DNA of 64,000 nt from contig CAWUVH010000007.1 in NCBI GenBank assembly GCA_963925895.1, positions 198,687-262,686 on the forward strand. Reading direction: 5' to 3'. Below the pieces are notes generated by a model. The model did not search any database, was not told the DNA's origin, and saw only the letters and a list, made by a program, of their open reading frames with translations. Source of the stretch: Eutrophovita sp913057845. Its GTDB lineage: Bacteria; Pseudomonadota; Gammaproteobacteria; Burkholderiales; Eutrophovitaceae. The translations under genes and the position numbers were made by a program. Within the stretch, counting starts at the first letter, position 1; every line of letters begins with the position of its first letter. Positions 23,637-31,603 of this stretch are shown here, one piece after another.

Positions 23637-25361
23637 TTATGGTAATTCAAACACGATTACGTTATTTCCGCGTTTGAAGTTCAACTGATTATTACCACCG
23701 GCTGCAACGGCAATATACTGTTTGCCGTTAACCATATACGACACAGCTGGTGCATTGACGCCAGCACCAGCTTGAAATGACCAAAGCTTCGCCCCAGTCG
23801 TTGCGTCATAGGCATTGAATGATCCGTTACCTTCACCTGTAAATACAAGGTTACCAGCGGTAGCTAGCACGCCTCCCATTAAAGGCTGGTCGGTGTCAGC
23901 TTCCCATGCAATTGTTCCGCTGTTAATGTCCACAGCAGACAAACGACCCCATGAAGCTTCACCTGGGATGACTTTAAATGCGCCACCAAGCCATAGCTTA
24001 TCGCCACCAGGATACTCAGCCGCTTCGACGTGGTAGGTCATTGGCTGATGTAAGTTTGCAGCGTAGGCGAGACCTAAGTCTTCATTAACAGCCATTGGGC
24101 TCCATTCCACACCACCATTAGCGCCTGGAAGCATTCTTGTTCCTTCCGCTGTTGGTAATACCCACATGTCGTCTTGTGGCACCATTGCATCAGAGAATCG
24201 AACGAGTTCTCCTGTAGCTCTATCATGAACGTAGACATGACCGGTTTTCCCCCCGTGGATTGCGACCTTGCGCATTTTCCCAGATTTATCTTTAGCGTCA
24301 GTCAGAATAACTGGACTTACAGCGTCAAGATCCCATACATCATGCGCGATGTACTGGTGGTGCCATTTGTAGCCACCTGTATTGAGGTCAATAGCAACCA
24401 TGGAGTTGGTGTAGAGGTTATCGCCTGGTCTGATATCCCCATAAAGGTCAGGAGACGGATTGCCCACAACGAAGAACACAGTATCGGTGTCTTGATCAAC
24501 TGCGGGAGACATCCATACACCACCGCCTAGCGTTTGGTAGAAATCACCGCCGCGTTTCGAGAGCATTTTTTTCTCAGCCGCAATGTTTCTGTGCATATCT
24601 CGGCCGGTAGAGTCATGAGTGGCCCATACACCTTCATGACCCCGCTCAGGAATGGTGTGAAACGTCCAAGCGAGCTTTCCACTGTTCGCATCGAATGCTT
24701 TGACGAAGCCGCGAATGCCATATTCACCACCATTGGTACCGATGAGGATTTTGCCATCAACTGCAACTGGAGCCATTGTCTCTGAATACCCAAGCTCTGG
24801 ATCTGCGATTTGAGTTTCCCAAATCTTTCCACCAGTCTTTGCGTCAAGAGCCACGAGTTTGGCATCTAGAGTAGCCATGAAAACTTTGCCATCTAGTGCC
24901 GCAACGCCACGGTTGTTTGGTCCGCAACAGTACACCGTAACGGGTCCCATAGCGTGCTTGTAATGCCAGAACTCTTTACCGCTCACGGCATCGATTGCGT
25001 GAATGTGGTTATAAGAGGTTGTTATATACATCACGCCATCTACAACCAGCGGAGCGGTTTCCATTGACTCAAGCACGGCTGTTTGAAATATAAACGACGT
25101 TTTGAGGTGATGAACATTACTTGAGTTGATTTGACTGCTTGGGAAATATCGTTTTTGTGAGTATCCGCCATTGACCTGAAGCCAATCAGTTTTTTCAGTA
25201 TCGGCTCCATCAAGACGAGCTTGTGAGACTGCTCTCAGATTGCTTGACATTGCTTGGGTCGTATCGGTGCTGCCACCGGTAACCTCTTGTGCTAATGCAG
25301 ATGATCCGAGGACTGCCAGAGCTGCTGTTCCGGCCATCAGGCCGAGTTTGAAGCTTGTCAT
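23637..25361 (-). CDS. PQQ-dependent alcohol dehydrogenase with lanthanide-type metal site
   Basis: A 574-residue periplasmic quinoprotein of the methanol/ethanol dehydrogenase family, with signal peptide cut after SSALA and an eight-bladed propeller. The vicinal disulfide is Cys145-Cys146. Metal ligands expected from the family are Glu213 (GGEYGIRG), Asn301 (GNPSPD) and catalytic Asp344 in HDVWDLDAVS. Asp346, two residues on, is the extra acid that marks XoxF- and PedH-type lanthanide enzymes; calcium MxaF enzymes have Ala there. No C-terminal heme domain is present, so electrons must leave through a separate cytochrome, probably the one at 22990. No pqq biosynthesis or xoxJ gene is in the window. 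The alcohol used cannot be assigned. Confidence 0.93.
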   Translation of the reverse strand: MTSFKLGLMAGTAALAVLGSSALAQEVTGGSTDTTQAMSSNLRAVSQARLDGADTEKTDWLQVNGGYSQKRYFPSSQINSSNVHHLKTSFIFQTAVLESMETAPLVVDGVMYITTSYNHIHAIDAVSGKEFWHYKHAMGPVTVYCCGPNNRGVAALDGKVFMATLDAKLVALDAKTGGKIWETQIADPELGYSETMAPVAVDGKILIGTNGGEYGIRGFVKAFDANSGKLAWTFHTIPERGHEGVWATHDSTGRDMHRNIAAEKKMLSKRGGDFYQTLGGGVWMSPAVDQDTDTVFFVVGNPSPDLYGDIRPGDNLYTNSMVAIDLNTGGYKWHHQYIAHDVWDLDAVSPVILTDAKDKSGKMRKVAIHGGKTGHVYVHDRATGELVRFSDAMVPQDDMWVLPTAEGTRMLPGANGGVEWSPMAVNEDLGLAYAANLHQPMTYHVEAAEYPGGDKLWLGGAFKVIPGEASWGRLSAVDINSGTIAWEADTDQPLMGGVLATAGNLVFTGEGNGSFNAYDATTGAKLWSFQAGAGVNAPAVSYMVNGKQYIAVAAGGNNQLNFKRGNNVIVFELP

Positions 25362-25468
25362 AAAAGTACCCCCTATAATAAATAATGAACGTCTGTTAAT
25401 AGAATCGAGGAATTCACTATTTTTGGCCGTGAATTTTGATTGGCCTTTTGATTGGTTTTTCTTGTCGC

Positions 25469-25491
25469 ATTATGAAAACCTCTTTCATAAT
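25469..25491. promoter_or_regulatory. Palindrome in the divergent promoter of the PQQ dehydrogenase and ankyrin genes
   Basis: Perfect 9-bp arms ATTATGAAA and TTTCATAAT flank a 5-base centre. A consensus TATAAT on the plus strand (25491-25496) directly overlaps its edge. Position about 107 bases upstream of the dehydrogenase start and 54 upstream of the ankyrin start suits an operator for both genes. Confidence 0.55.
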
Positions 25492-25544
25492 ATAATATGC
25501 GTTGAAGCATTAAACAACCTTAATGTATGGTTTGGGAGAATGTT

Positions 25545-26210
25545 ATGGGTGTGATAACACGATTAAGGCTCGTCTTGACGGGATTTTTCTTAGCCATCAG
25601 TTTTTTTGGGATTGCACATACCGATCAAGGCAATCCAGACCGCTACACGCTAAATGCGCAATTACTTGCGGCGGCACGAGATGGCGATACCGCGACTGTG
25701 GAGCGCGTGATTGAGGGGGGTGCCAACCTCGACTCGCGGAATCGTGGCGGAAAAACTGCCCTATATTTATTTGTTGAGCGACGCGATCTGGCAATGGTCA
25801 ACTATCTGCTCAACCAAGGTGCAAATCCCAATATTTCCGATTTGGAGAAGGTGACGCCGACAATGTCTGCCGCTTATAACGGGGACTTATCCATACTGAA
25901 ATCACTCGTACAGTCCGGGACGAATATTCAAGAGGAAGATCAGGTATTTAAGACGGCGATGATTTATGCGGCAGCGGCAGGACATTCACATATTGTGAAA
26001 TATCTGTTGGAGAAGGGGGTAGAGGTGGACCAGCGATACCACCATGAGCTGACCGCGTTGATGTGGGCCTCCGGTATGAATCAACGATCAGTGGTTGCTT
26101 TGTTGTTAAGTCAAGGGGCGAATATGACGCTCAGAGATGATCGTGGAAAAACAGCTAGTGATATTGCACTAGGTGCAAAGGCGGGCTCAGTGGTTAATCT
26201 CCTCGAATAA
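25545..26210 (+). CDS. Exported ankyrin-repeat protein
   Basis: A 221-residue protein made of a signal peptide or N-terminal anchor (MGVITRLRLVLTGFFLAISF...) followed by about five ankyrin repeats from residue 40 on: LLAAARDGDTATVERVIEGG, GKTALYLFVERRDLAMVNYL, and later copies with the typical GANxN turns. Similar periplasmic ankyrin proteins sit next to catalase or oxidoreductase genes in proteobacteria, but no function can be assigned here. I chose the ATG at 25545 with GGGAGA upstream; an ATG at 25527 adds six residues. It is divergent from the PQQ dehydrogenase. Confidence 0.88.
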   Translation: MGVITRLRLVLTGFFLAISFFGIAHTDQGNPDRYTLNAQLLAAARDGDTATVERVIEGGANLDSRNRGGKTALYLFVERRDLAMVNYLLNQGANPNISDLEKVTPTMSAAYNGDLSILKSLVQSGTNIQEEDQVFKTAMIYAAAAGHSHIVKYLLEKGVEVDQRYHHELTALMWASGMNQRSVVALLLSQGANMTLRDDRGKTASDIALGAKAGSVVNLLE

Positions 26211-26234
26211 TGCATGTGGCACTGCGAGCTAACT

Positions 26235-26528
26235 TTACGGATTTTGATTGGATTTGATTGATTCGATGAGTATTTGTTGTTCGTTTAGAAGTGCTCTGAG
26301 TTCTTCCACATTTTTTGTTAATTGATTAACCTTTTCCTCTAGAGCTTGTTCTCGACGTAACTCTTCCACGACGCCATCAGACTCAAGCCTGGATATTTCA
26401 ACACGAATACCCGATATTTGATCTAAAAAGTAATCCACCCAAGGATCTCTTTGCGCGGTGTCTGCTTTTGCCGCTACAAGGCAGAACGGGATCAAGAGTA
26501 AAACTAAGATGTACCGATATTTTATCAT
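26235..26528 (-). CDS. Small periplasmic coiled-coil protein, function unknown
   Basis: A 97-residue protein: a signal peptide ending in VAAKA, then a charged helix with heptad spacing of Leu, Ile and Val from about residue 40 to 90 (VEELRREQALEEKVNQL and similar), predicted as a coiled coil. No family recognised. It lies 28 bases after the NIPSNAP gene on the same strand and converges with the ankyrin gene, so it is probably the last member of the minus-strand run that begins at the DUF423 gene. Confidence 0.7.
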   Translation of the reverse strand: MIKYRYILVLLLIPFCLVAAKADTAQRDPWVDYFLDQISGIRVEISRLESDGVVEELRREQALEEKVNQLTKNVEELRALLNEQQILIESIKSNQNP

Positions 26529-26556
26529 TTGCGCAGCCTCTTTTTTGCTGATGGGC

Positions 26557-26934
26557 TCACCGCATCAGTGATAGAGGAGTAGATGTTAGGTTGTGTACGA
26601 CGATTGAGTTTCTATCAATGAGTTCGACCACTCTCGGTGCTATATGGCTGGTCCATTCTTCGCTCTTGTAGACTGCTTTATAAAGTTCTTTTTTCTGTTC
26701 CGCACTCTCGAAACGTCTAATCCAGACGTACGTGCTTCCTTTTGGTGTGGATGTCATCACGCGTTCGTTATCTATGATAGAAAACTCATCTGAACTGTCC
26801 ATAACAAAACTGCCGGTAATCACCATGCCTTTGCCAGCTTGGAAGGGAATGATCGTGTCTTCAACCAATTGAATCCATTCATCTGTTTTTCCTGGATTGA
26901 TTTGATAAATACGTAGCTCAAAAAATGGTTCCAT
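26557..26934 (-). CDS. NIPSNAP family protein
   Basis: A 125-residue ferredoxin-like alpha/beta barrel protein. FELRIYQINPGKTDEWIQLVE (in pieces: FELRIYQINPGK and EWIQLVE) at the start and YVWIRRFESAEQKKELYKAVYKSEEW in the middle are the NIPSNAP signatures. Bacterial members are poorly characterised and often accompany catabolic or redox genes. The ATG has GGAG 6 bases upstream. It lies between the SoxYZ-like carrier gene and the small coiled-coil gene on the same strand, with about 40-base gaps. Confidence 0.87.
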   Translation of the reverse strand: MEPFFELRIYQINPGKTDEWIQLVEDTIIPFQAGKGMVITGSFVMDSSDEFSIIDNERVMTSTPKGSTYVWIRRFESAEQKKELYKAVYKSEEWTSHIAPRVVELIDRNSIVVHNLTSTPLSLMR

Positions 26935-26976
26935 TTTGGTCTCCTCAACTCTATTTATTCTTGCTATTAGGACGTC

Positions 26977-27867
26977 TTACTCATGTCGATCAGCGTTGGT
27001 TGTTCCAACGACGCTTACATTTTGAGTGAAAATATTTTCGTGGGTATCCATTATTATCAATGACAAGTTACCTTCTTTTTTTGGCGAAAAGCTAAATGTA
27101 AATGCCGGGTTATCTGAAATAGAGAAATTAACTTTTGCAGAGATCACTTCTTCATCCGCATAGCCTACCTTGAACTCTTGAATGAAATTTGGGACAGTGC
27201 TCGTGTCGATGTCCGATGCTATTGCTGATTCGTTAGGGTGTCGCACTTGAACCTTAACGATGTTATTTTTCTCAAATGGAACTCGAAATACTTTGTCACC
27301 ATTTTCATCTTTGAATGTGTTTCTATATTTGTTAAAAGTCACCTTCATTTTCCCCAGCAGAGGGTCTGAGCCTGTGTTTTTGCCGGCAGGCGCGGAGCAC
27401 CCCCCTTTTACTTCAATCCATTTTGAATCCATATGCAGTTGACCGTCGCTGGTCTCCGCTACGACGCGCACGAAGGTGAATTTTTCGATCCTCAGCCTTG
27501 TCGCTAGGTACAGTTTTCCGGCAGTGGGTGAGAGTTCGAAAATCGCTGCAGTTTGTATTGGATTTTGATCTACGATCAGATGTAATGTTTTGATGTAGGG
27601 TTGGGCCGTTTGACTAACTAGTCCATCTATTTGGATCGGCACAGTGGATGCATCATCAATATTGGTGTTGACCTTTAGAGAGACAGCTGACTCGGGGCCC
27701 GTTAGGATCGATCTGTCGCCGAACATAAGGGATTTCAATGTGAGCCACTCAGGGACTTCGTTTTCCAGTAATTTGATTGGCTCGGCGTAGGCAACGTTTC
27801 CAAACAAGGAAATCGAGATTGCTAGGAGTACGCTCTTGAATATTTTAGTTGGCATGTTTAGGTGCAT
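26977..27867 (-). CDS. Quinoprotein dehydrogenase-associated SoxYZ-like carrier (fused)
   Basis: A 296-residue periplasmic protein with a signal peptide cut near AYA. Residues about 30-158 resemble SoxY, ending at the carrier motif KGGCSAP with Cys157; about 170-290 resemble SoxZ (immunoglobulin-like, ending LSLIIMDTHENIFTQN). Such fusions are known beside PQQ dehydrogenase genes in methylotrophs. In true SoxYZ the cysteine sits in a C-terminal GGCGG arm; here the GGC is internal and joins the two domains. The window also holds soxAXB without soxYZ, so this protein could serve either the alcohol dehydrogenase or the Sox enzymes. Two in-frame ATGs (27867, 27855) compete as start. Confidence 0.85.
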   Translation of the reverse strand: MHLNMPTKIFKSVLLAISISLFGNVAYAEPIKLLENEVPEWLTLKSLMFGDRSILTGPESAVSLKVNTNIDDASTVPIQIDGLVSQTAQPYIKTLHLIVDQNPIQTAAIFELSPTAGKLYLATRLRIEKFTFVRVVAETSDGQLHMDSKWIEVKGGCSAPAGKNTGSDPLLGKMKVTFNKYRNTFKDENGDKVFRVPFEKNNIVKVQVRHPNESAIASDIDTSTVPNFIQEFKVGYADEEVISAKVNFSISDNPAFTFSFSPKKEGNLSLIIMDTHENIFTQNVSVVGTTNADRHE

Positions 27868-27878
27868 TTCCAGTTCGG

Positions 27879-28526
27879 TTACTTTTTATTATTACTCTCT
27901 ATTTCGAACATTACCTCATTTCGTCGCATTATGGGTAGCGTCCAAGGAGGATTATAAAAGGCGTAGATTGGACTCCCATTTATTGCTATGTCGTTCTCCT
28001 TTGCAAAAGTTTTGAGTTTTTCTTCGTGAATCTGGATATTTTTTGTCGAATTGGAACCTGAAAACTTTATTGCAATAACGCTCTGCGCGCTTTTTTTCGT
28101 AATTATTACTGCAGGGTTATTTGGTTTCGGCAGAGTCTCAAGAGAGTATTCAGCCGGCATATTAAAACTGATGATCCACCCGTTTTCTTTGTAAAGCTGC
28201 TCTACGGGCGCGGTCATCGCGATTTTTTGATTGGTGGGAATTAACGTCTCTGTTCCTTTTTCTGTTGAGTTAGCAATGGTATTACCGCCGAAAATGTAAT
28301 CTGCAAGTTGTCGAAATCCTGCGGCAATGGATTCTTCGCGGGCTCCGGATACAGTAACTTTAGCTATGATTCGTGGTGCATATTCCCGCCACTCAATGGA
28401 GGACTGCTTTTTTATAACTAGATAGTTCGGGTGCTCAACATTACTCATGATGGGACCGCATAATACAGCGGTAATAAGAATCGTGAGTAGAAGCCCTATA
28501 GAGGCATGTTGCCATTTAATCTTCAT
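27879..28526 (-). CDS. SOUL-family heme-binding protein
   Basis: A 215-residue protein with an N-terminal membrane or signal segment (about residues 8-28) and a SOUL domain: NYLVIKKQSSIEWREYAPRIIAKV at the start, FRQLADYIFGGN in the middle, KIAMTAPVEQ, and YNPPWTLPIMRRNEVM at the end (shown in parts, all typical). SOUL proteins bind heme or tetrapyrroles. It overlaps the DUF423 gene by 11 bases and lies 11 bases ahead of the SoxYZ-like gene, so all are in one run. The heme ligand cannot be assigned by eye. Confidence 0.88.
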   Translation of the reverse strand: MKIKWQHASIGLLLTILITAVLCGPIMSNVEHPNYLVIKKQSSIEWREYAPRIIAKVTVSGAREESIAAGFRQLADYIFGGNTIANSTEKGTETLIPTNQKIAMTAPVEQLYKENGWIISFNMPAEYSLETLPKPNNPAVIITKKSAQSVIAIKFSGSNSTKNIQIHEEKLKTFAKENDIAINGSPIYAFYNPPWTLPIMRRNEVMFEIESNNKK

Positions 28527-28908
28527 CGCGAGCTGTCATAGTCCTGAAACCGTAGAGCGTCAGTAACAGCCAGGCGATCATTATGGTAATGCCGCCAATC
28601 GGCGTAATATTTACAAGTCTCGGTATGTCGAAGGTTACCGATGTATAAATGCTGAGACTGAAGAGAATGGTCCCTATGATAAAGAGGTAGCCACTCCACC
28701 GAAGTAGGGGTGATCGACCCGTCTGGCCCCCGTTCAGAAGACCAAATCCAACCACCACTGCAGTTACTGCGTGGATCTGGTTATAGCGAACAGCCGTCAT
28801 TAAAAACCGAAAATGCTCCTCAGTTATCGTTTCACGAAGCCCATGTTCAGCATATGCGCCGAAAGCGACTGAGATAAAGCCAAGAAGTGCTCCAAATAAG
28901 AGAATCAT
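28516..28908 (-). CDS. DUF423 family membrane protein
   Basis: A 130-residue inner-membrane protein with four hydrophobic segments. GALLGFISVAFGAYAEHGL at the start and FLMTAVRYNQIHAVTAVV after it are the DUF423 (YgdD-like) signature, with a conserved AfGaHgL pattern (here AYAEHGL). Function unknown. It is the first gene of the minus-strand run that leads through the SOUL and SoxYZ-like genes to the small coiled-coil gene. Confidence 0.87.
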   Translation of the reverse strand: MILLFGALLGFISVAFGAYAEHGLRETITEEHFRFLMTAVRYNQIHAVTAVVVGFGLLNGGQTGRSPLLRWSGYLFIIGTILFSLSIYTSVTFDIPRLVNITPIGGITIMIAWLLLTLYGFRTMTARDED

Positions 28909-29275
28909 TGTGTGCCTTTGTGTGATTTGGTTCGAGTGTCAATCGTTGGATGAATTGACTGAATTTTCTCTAGATAGTTCATTGTCGGTCAAGCTCGATG
29001 GTCCTGCAAGAAGAGACTTTATGTTGGGTGTGGTGCTATTCAATTCATTCTTCAAATCACCAGTTTTGTATATTTAAGTGATGAATTTTTGTTTTATTTT
29101 AATCATATTGTTTTATATGATGGTTGTCAGTATTATAGGGAGCGGAAGACCAATGAGAATGGAACGCCTCTGTATGGGCGTAGATATCGTGGTTGACCAA
29201 AATAAATTTAAGGAAAGCATCACCTCAATCATGAGGTTTGCTAACTTTTCTTAATACAATAGAGGAGTTTTAATC
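28909..29275. other. Intergenic region with a possible 33-residue frame
   Basis: A 367-base stretch between the divergent DUF423 and secreted-protein genes. The centre (29080-29130) is very AT-rich and may hold promoters. From 29153 to 29254 a 33-codon frame follows GGGAGCGGAAG and starts MRMERLCMGVDIVV; its status is uncertain. A short ACCTCA-ATCA-TGAGGT inverted repeat lies near 29222-29237. Confidence 0.4.
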
Positions 29276-29743
29276 ATGAGAACATTTTTATTAGCAGTTT
29301 TTTCATTGATGTTTATTTCAGGTCCCGTTTTCGCTGACGGACACTCGCTAGCAAAGTCGGGCGTCATTAAATTTCATACGGGTTGGAAGTGCGAGTATCC
29401 TTCGACGGCGGGCACAGACGATAAAGTAGTTGGTGGTGTGCAATGCCAGGGCTACACATTTTCATCTGATGGCTCTGCAGCGTTGCATGAGGGGCCTGCA
29501 GGTTGTTATGGAGCCTTTAATGTAGAAGGGAACATTGTTGGTCAGTGTTCATGGAGTGATGCGGACGGCGATAACCTTTACACCTTATTTGATGGAAATG
29601 CGTTCACAAATATAGGGACGAATAATATTACTGGTGGTACAGGAAAATATGCAGGTATGACTGGATCAGGACCTTGGGTATGCAAGGGTGTAGCTACTGG
29701 TGAAAGCATGTGTAATCAAAGTTTGACATATGAAATAAAATAG
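29276..29743 (+). CDS. Small secreted cysteine-containing protein, function unknown
   Basis: A 155-residue protein with a clear signal peptide (MRTFLLAVFSLMFISGPVFA). The mature part has six cysteines (WKCEY, VQCQG, GCYG, GQCSW, WVCKG, SMCNQ), which suggests disulfides, and strand-like Gly/Thr-rich segments such as NNITGGTGKYAGMTGSG. That last segment resembles the ligand-barrel proteins of the allene oxide cyclase or DUF3224-like type, but I cannot confirm the family. It is transcribed alone with a strong terminator behind it. Confidence 0.65.
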   Translation: MRTFLLAVFSLMFISGPVFADGHSLAKSGVIKFHTGWKCEYPSTAGTDDKVVGGVQCQGYTFSSDGSAALHEGPAGCYGAFNVEGNIVGQCSWSDADGDNLYTLFDGNAFTNIGTNNITGGTGKYAGMTGSGPWVCKGVATGESMCNQSLTYEIK

Positions 29744-29782
29744 ATCGATAGGTTACACGGCGGGTCTTTTGGGCTTCGCATT

Positions 29783-29812
29783 AAAAAAGGCGTCTTCGGG
29801 CGCCTTTTTTAT
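29783..29812 (+). terminator. Intrinsic terminator after the secreted protein gene
   Basis: AAAAAAGGCG-TCTTCGGG-CGCCTTTTTT: GGCG(T)CTTCGG(G)CGCC stem with a UUCG-type loop and six T. Confidence 0.9.
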
Positions 29813-29864
29813 TAAGTTAGGTTTATGTAGAATTAGGAATTAAGAAATACTTAGTGAGTAGAGA

Positions 29865-30344
29865 ATGAGTCACATGAGTTTTAATTCAGATCGAGTGGAG
29901 TGGCGACGTGTCACAGACCCTTTGTGTAAGACATATAAGGTGGATTTTGAGTATAGCCTTTTGGGTTTCGATCTTGATGCTGGGCGATTGGATATGCTCC
30001 TTCGATACGCTGCGGGTAAAGGGCATTGTCGAAGGCATCGGCATGTGGCGTCTACAATGACGTTAGTGCTTGAGGGGGAACAACATTTGCAAGAGCTCCG
30101 AGTGGATGGTTCGACCAAAATCGTCTCTCGTAAAAAAGGAGATTATGCGCTGTCTCCTGGCGACGCTCGACCGCATCTTGAGCATGGAGGAGATAGTGGA
30201 GGCACTGTGCTCTTGTCAATGTGCGCTAATGACGGGGTTATCTTTGAATATTTTGGAGAAGAGGCTGAGGCATCATGGACGGTTTCGATCGCTGAATTCG
30301 TCTCAAGCTGGGAGCGTGGGGAGATCTACGGCACGGCAAAGTGA
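29865..30344 (+). CDS. Cupin-fold protein
   Basis: A 159-residue protein with a single cupin barrel. The first metal motif is partly visible in GHCRRHRHVASTMTLVLEGE (His residues about 54-59) and the second in GDARPHLEHGG (about 100-110). Acetylacetone-cleaving and quercetinase-like cupins look similar, but the substrate is not identifiable. It is a single gene ended by a symmetric hairpin terminator that it shares with the convergent Cache-domain gene. Confidence 0.75.
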   Translation: MSHMSFNSDRVEWRRVTDPLCKTYKVDFEYSLLGFDLDAGRLDMLLRYAAGKGHCRRHRHVASTMTLVLEGEQHLQELRVDGSTKIVSRKKGDYALSPGDARPHLEHGGDSGGTVLLSMCANDGVIFEYFGEEAEASWTVSIAEFVSSWERGEIYGTAK

Positions 30345-30405
30345 CCCAGCAGGAATGTGTTTGCTGAGACGTCTTTCGGGATGTTCAAATATTGAAGGTC
30401 TATTA

Positions 30406-30441
30406 AAAAAGACGTTGACTGATCAACGTCTTTTTTAATTT
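30406..30441. terminator. Bidirectional terminator between convergent genes
   Basis: TTAAAAAAGACGTTGA-CTGA-TCAACGTCTTTTTTAA: a 10-bp or longer stem with A and T runs on both sides, so it can stop transcription from the cupin gene and from the Cache-domain gene. Confidence 0.9.
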
Positions 30442-30459
30442 TATATCCCAAATGTTTTA

Positions 30460-30912
30460 TCAGCCTTCGTAAAACCCAACGCCACAGTACATCCCTTTAA
30501 CTTTGGTGATGAAAGAGGTTTTGGTGTACACCTCCTCACTATCGGTGGTGGGCCGCACAAGTTTATATGTAATTTTTTTGATCTCTCCTTTTTGGGTGCT
30601 AGACACTAATGACCAAATATTCAGGCCATCTTCGTCCATCAGTCCGGAGGCGTCAGCACCAAGATTTGTAGGGTGCGCAAGTAAAATACCTTTTTTATTA
30701 AAACAAAATACATATAAATCTTTATATCCAAAACCGCCGTCTAAGTCTGTAAATGCGTCGAGGGCTCGTACTTTGTCAATGTTTACTAAGTTGATTGCGC
30801 GTTCAATCATTGCTTTGGCTTGTGCTTCTGTGCCGAATTCGGTAGCGTGATTTAGCGTAGTCGTCATGCTCAACAAGAGTGCGATTGCCGCGAGAGTTAG
30901 TTTCTTGATCAT
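30460..30912 (-). CDS. Periplasmic Cache-domain protein
   Basis: A 150-residue protein with signal peptide MIKKLTLAAIALLLSMTTTL... and one small Cache sensor domain: EAQAKAMIERAINLVN as the long helix, KDLYVFCFNKKGILLAHPTN as the first sheet pair, and a C-terminal KVKGMYCGVGFYEG. In two-component kinases and chemoreceptors such domains bind small ligands; here the domain is free in the periplasm with no signalling part. The start at 30912 has AGGAG upstream. No linked receptor gene is visible. Confidence 0.85.
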   Translation of the reverse strand: MIKKLTLAAIALLLSMTTTLNHATEFGTEAQAKAMIERAINLVNIDKVRALDAFTDLDGGFGYKDLYVFCFNKKGILLAHPTNLGADASGLMDEDGLNIWSLVSSTQKGEIKKITYKLVRPTTDSEEVYTKTSFITKVKGMYCGVGFYEG

Positions 30913-31084
30913 AATAAATACTCCTATAGATTGTTTCACTTAAAAGGCGCGCAGGTATTGCTCGAACAATTGTATCGATAAAAACATGTTGTGAGTTATA
31001 TTTCTCTAGTCAACTAACGAGTTTATATTGATCGTTAACTGCTGTAACTTTGGTAATATCAAGTTTTCGTTTCGTGGAGAAATC

Positions 31085-31594
31085 ATGGGTTGGGAAGGTA
31101 AATTGTTAAGCATTCATATCGCACCTGAGGCGAGCTATGAGATGGAGGCATTGGAGGAGGCGGAGCTTGTCGCTGGCAGGGGCATTGTCGGAGACCGTTA
31201 CTACCTGGGCCGCGGTACCTATTCGCCCAAGCCAGACTGCCGAGAAATCACCTTGATTGAACAAGAAGCATTGGATGCATTGGTTCGAGATGATCCACCC
31301 ATGCAAGGTTCTTCCATCAAGATTGAGCCGTTTGAACATCGAAGAAATCTGACTGTAGAAGGTGTGCCTTTAAATCATCTTGTTGGTTACCGGTTTAGTA
31401 TCGGTGAGTGTATCCTTTCGGGTGGGCGACTGAATTTCCCTTGTCGATATCTTGAGCAACTATTGGATCGACCAGTGTTTTTACCTCTTTATAATCGGTC
31501 AGGTCTTAATTGTTGGATCGAGAAGGGTGGCGTTATTCATCCCGGGGATCAGATCGTCCCCTTAAATGAAGTCACCACTAAGCCTCATCGTTAG
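31085..31594 (+). CDS. MOSC domain protein
   Basis: A 169-residue protein with the MOSC fold of molybdenum-cofactor sulfurases. Blocks seen: VAGRGIVGDRYY (about residues 29-40), REITLIEQEALD, EHRRNLTVEGVPLN, and the conserved cysteine in LNFPCRYLEQ. It may hand sulfur or a metal cofactor to an enzyme. The start at 31085 has GGAGA upstream; an in-frame ATG at 31028 gives an extension that does not resemble the family. It is followed after 9 bases by a VanB-type reductase, suggesting a shared pathway. Confidence 0.88.
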   Translation: MGWEGKLLSIHIAPEASYEMEALEEAELVAGRGIVGDRYYLGRGTYSPKPDCREITLIEQEALDALVRDDPPMQGSSIKIEPFEHRRNLTVEGVPLNHLVGYRFSIGECILSGGRLNFPCRYLEQLLDRPVFLPLYNRSGLNCWIEKGGVIHPGDQIVPLNEVTTKPHR

Positions 31595-31603
31595 GCTAAT
31601 TTG

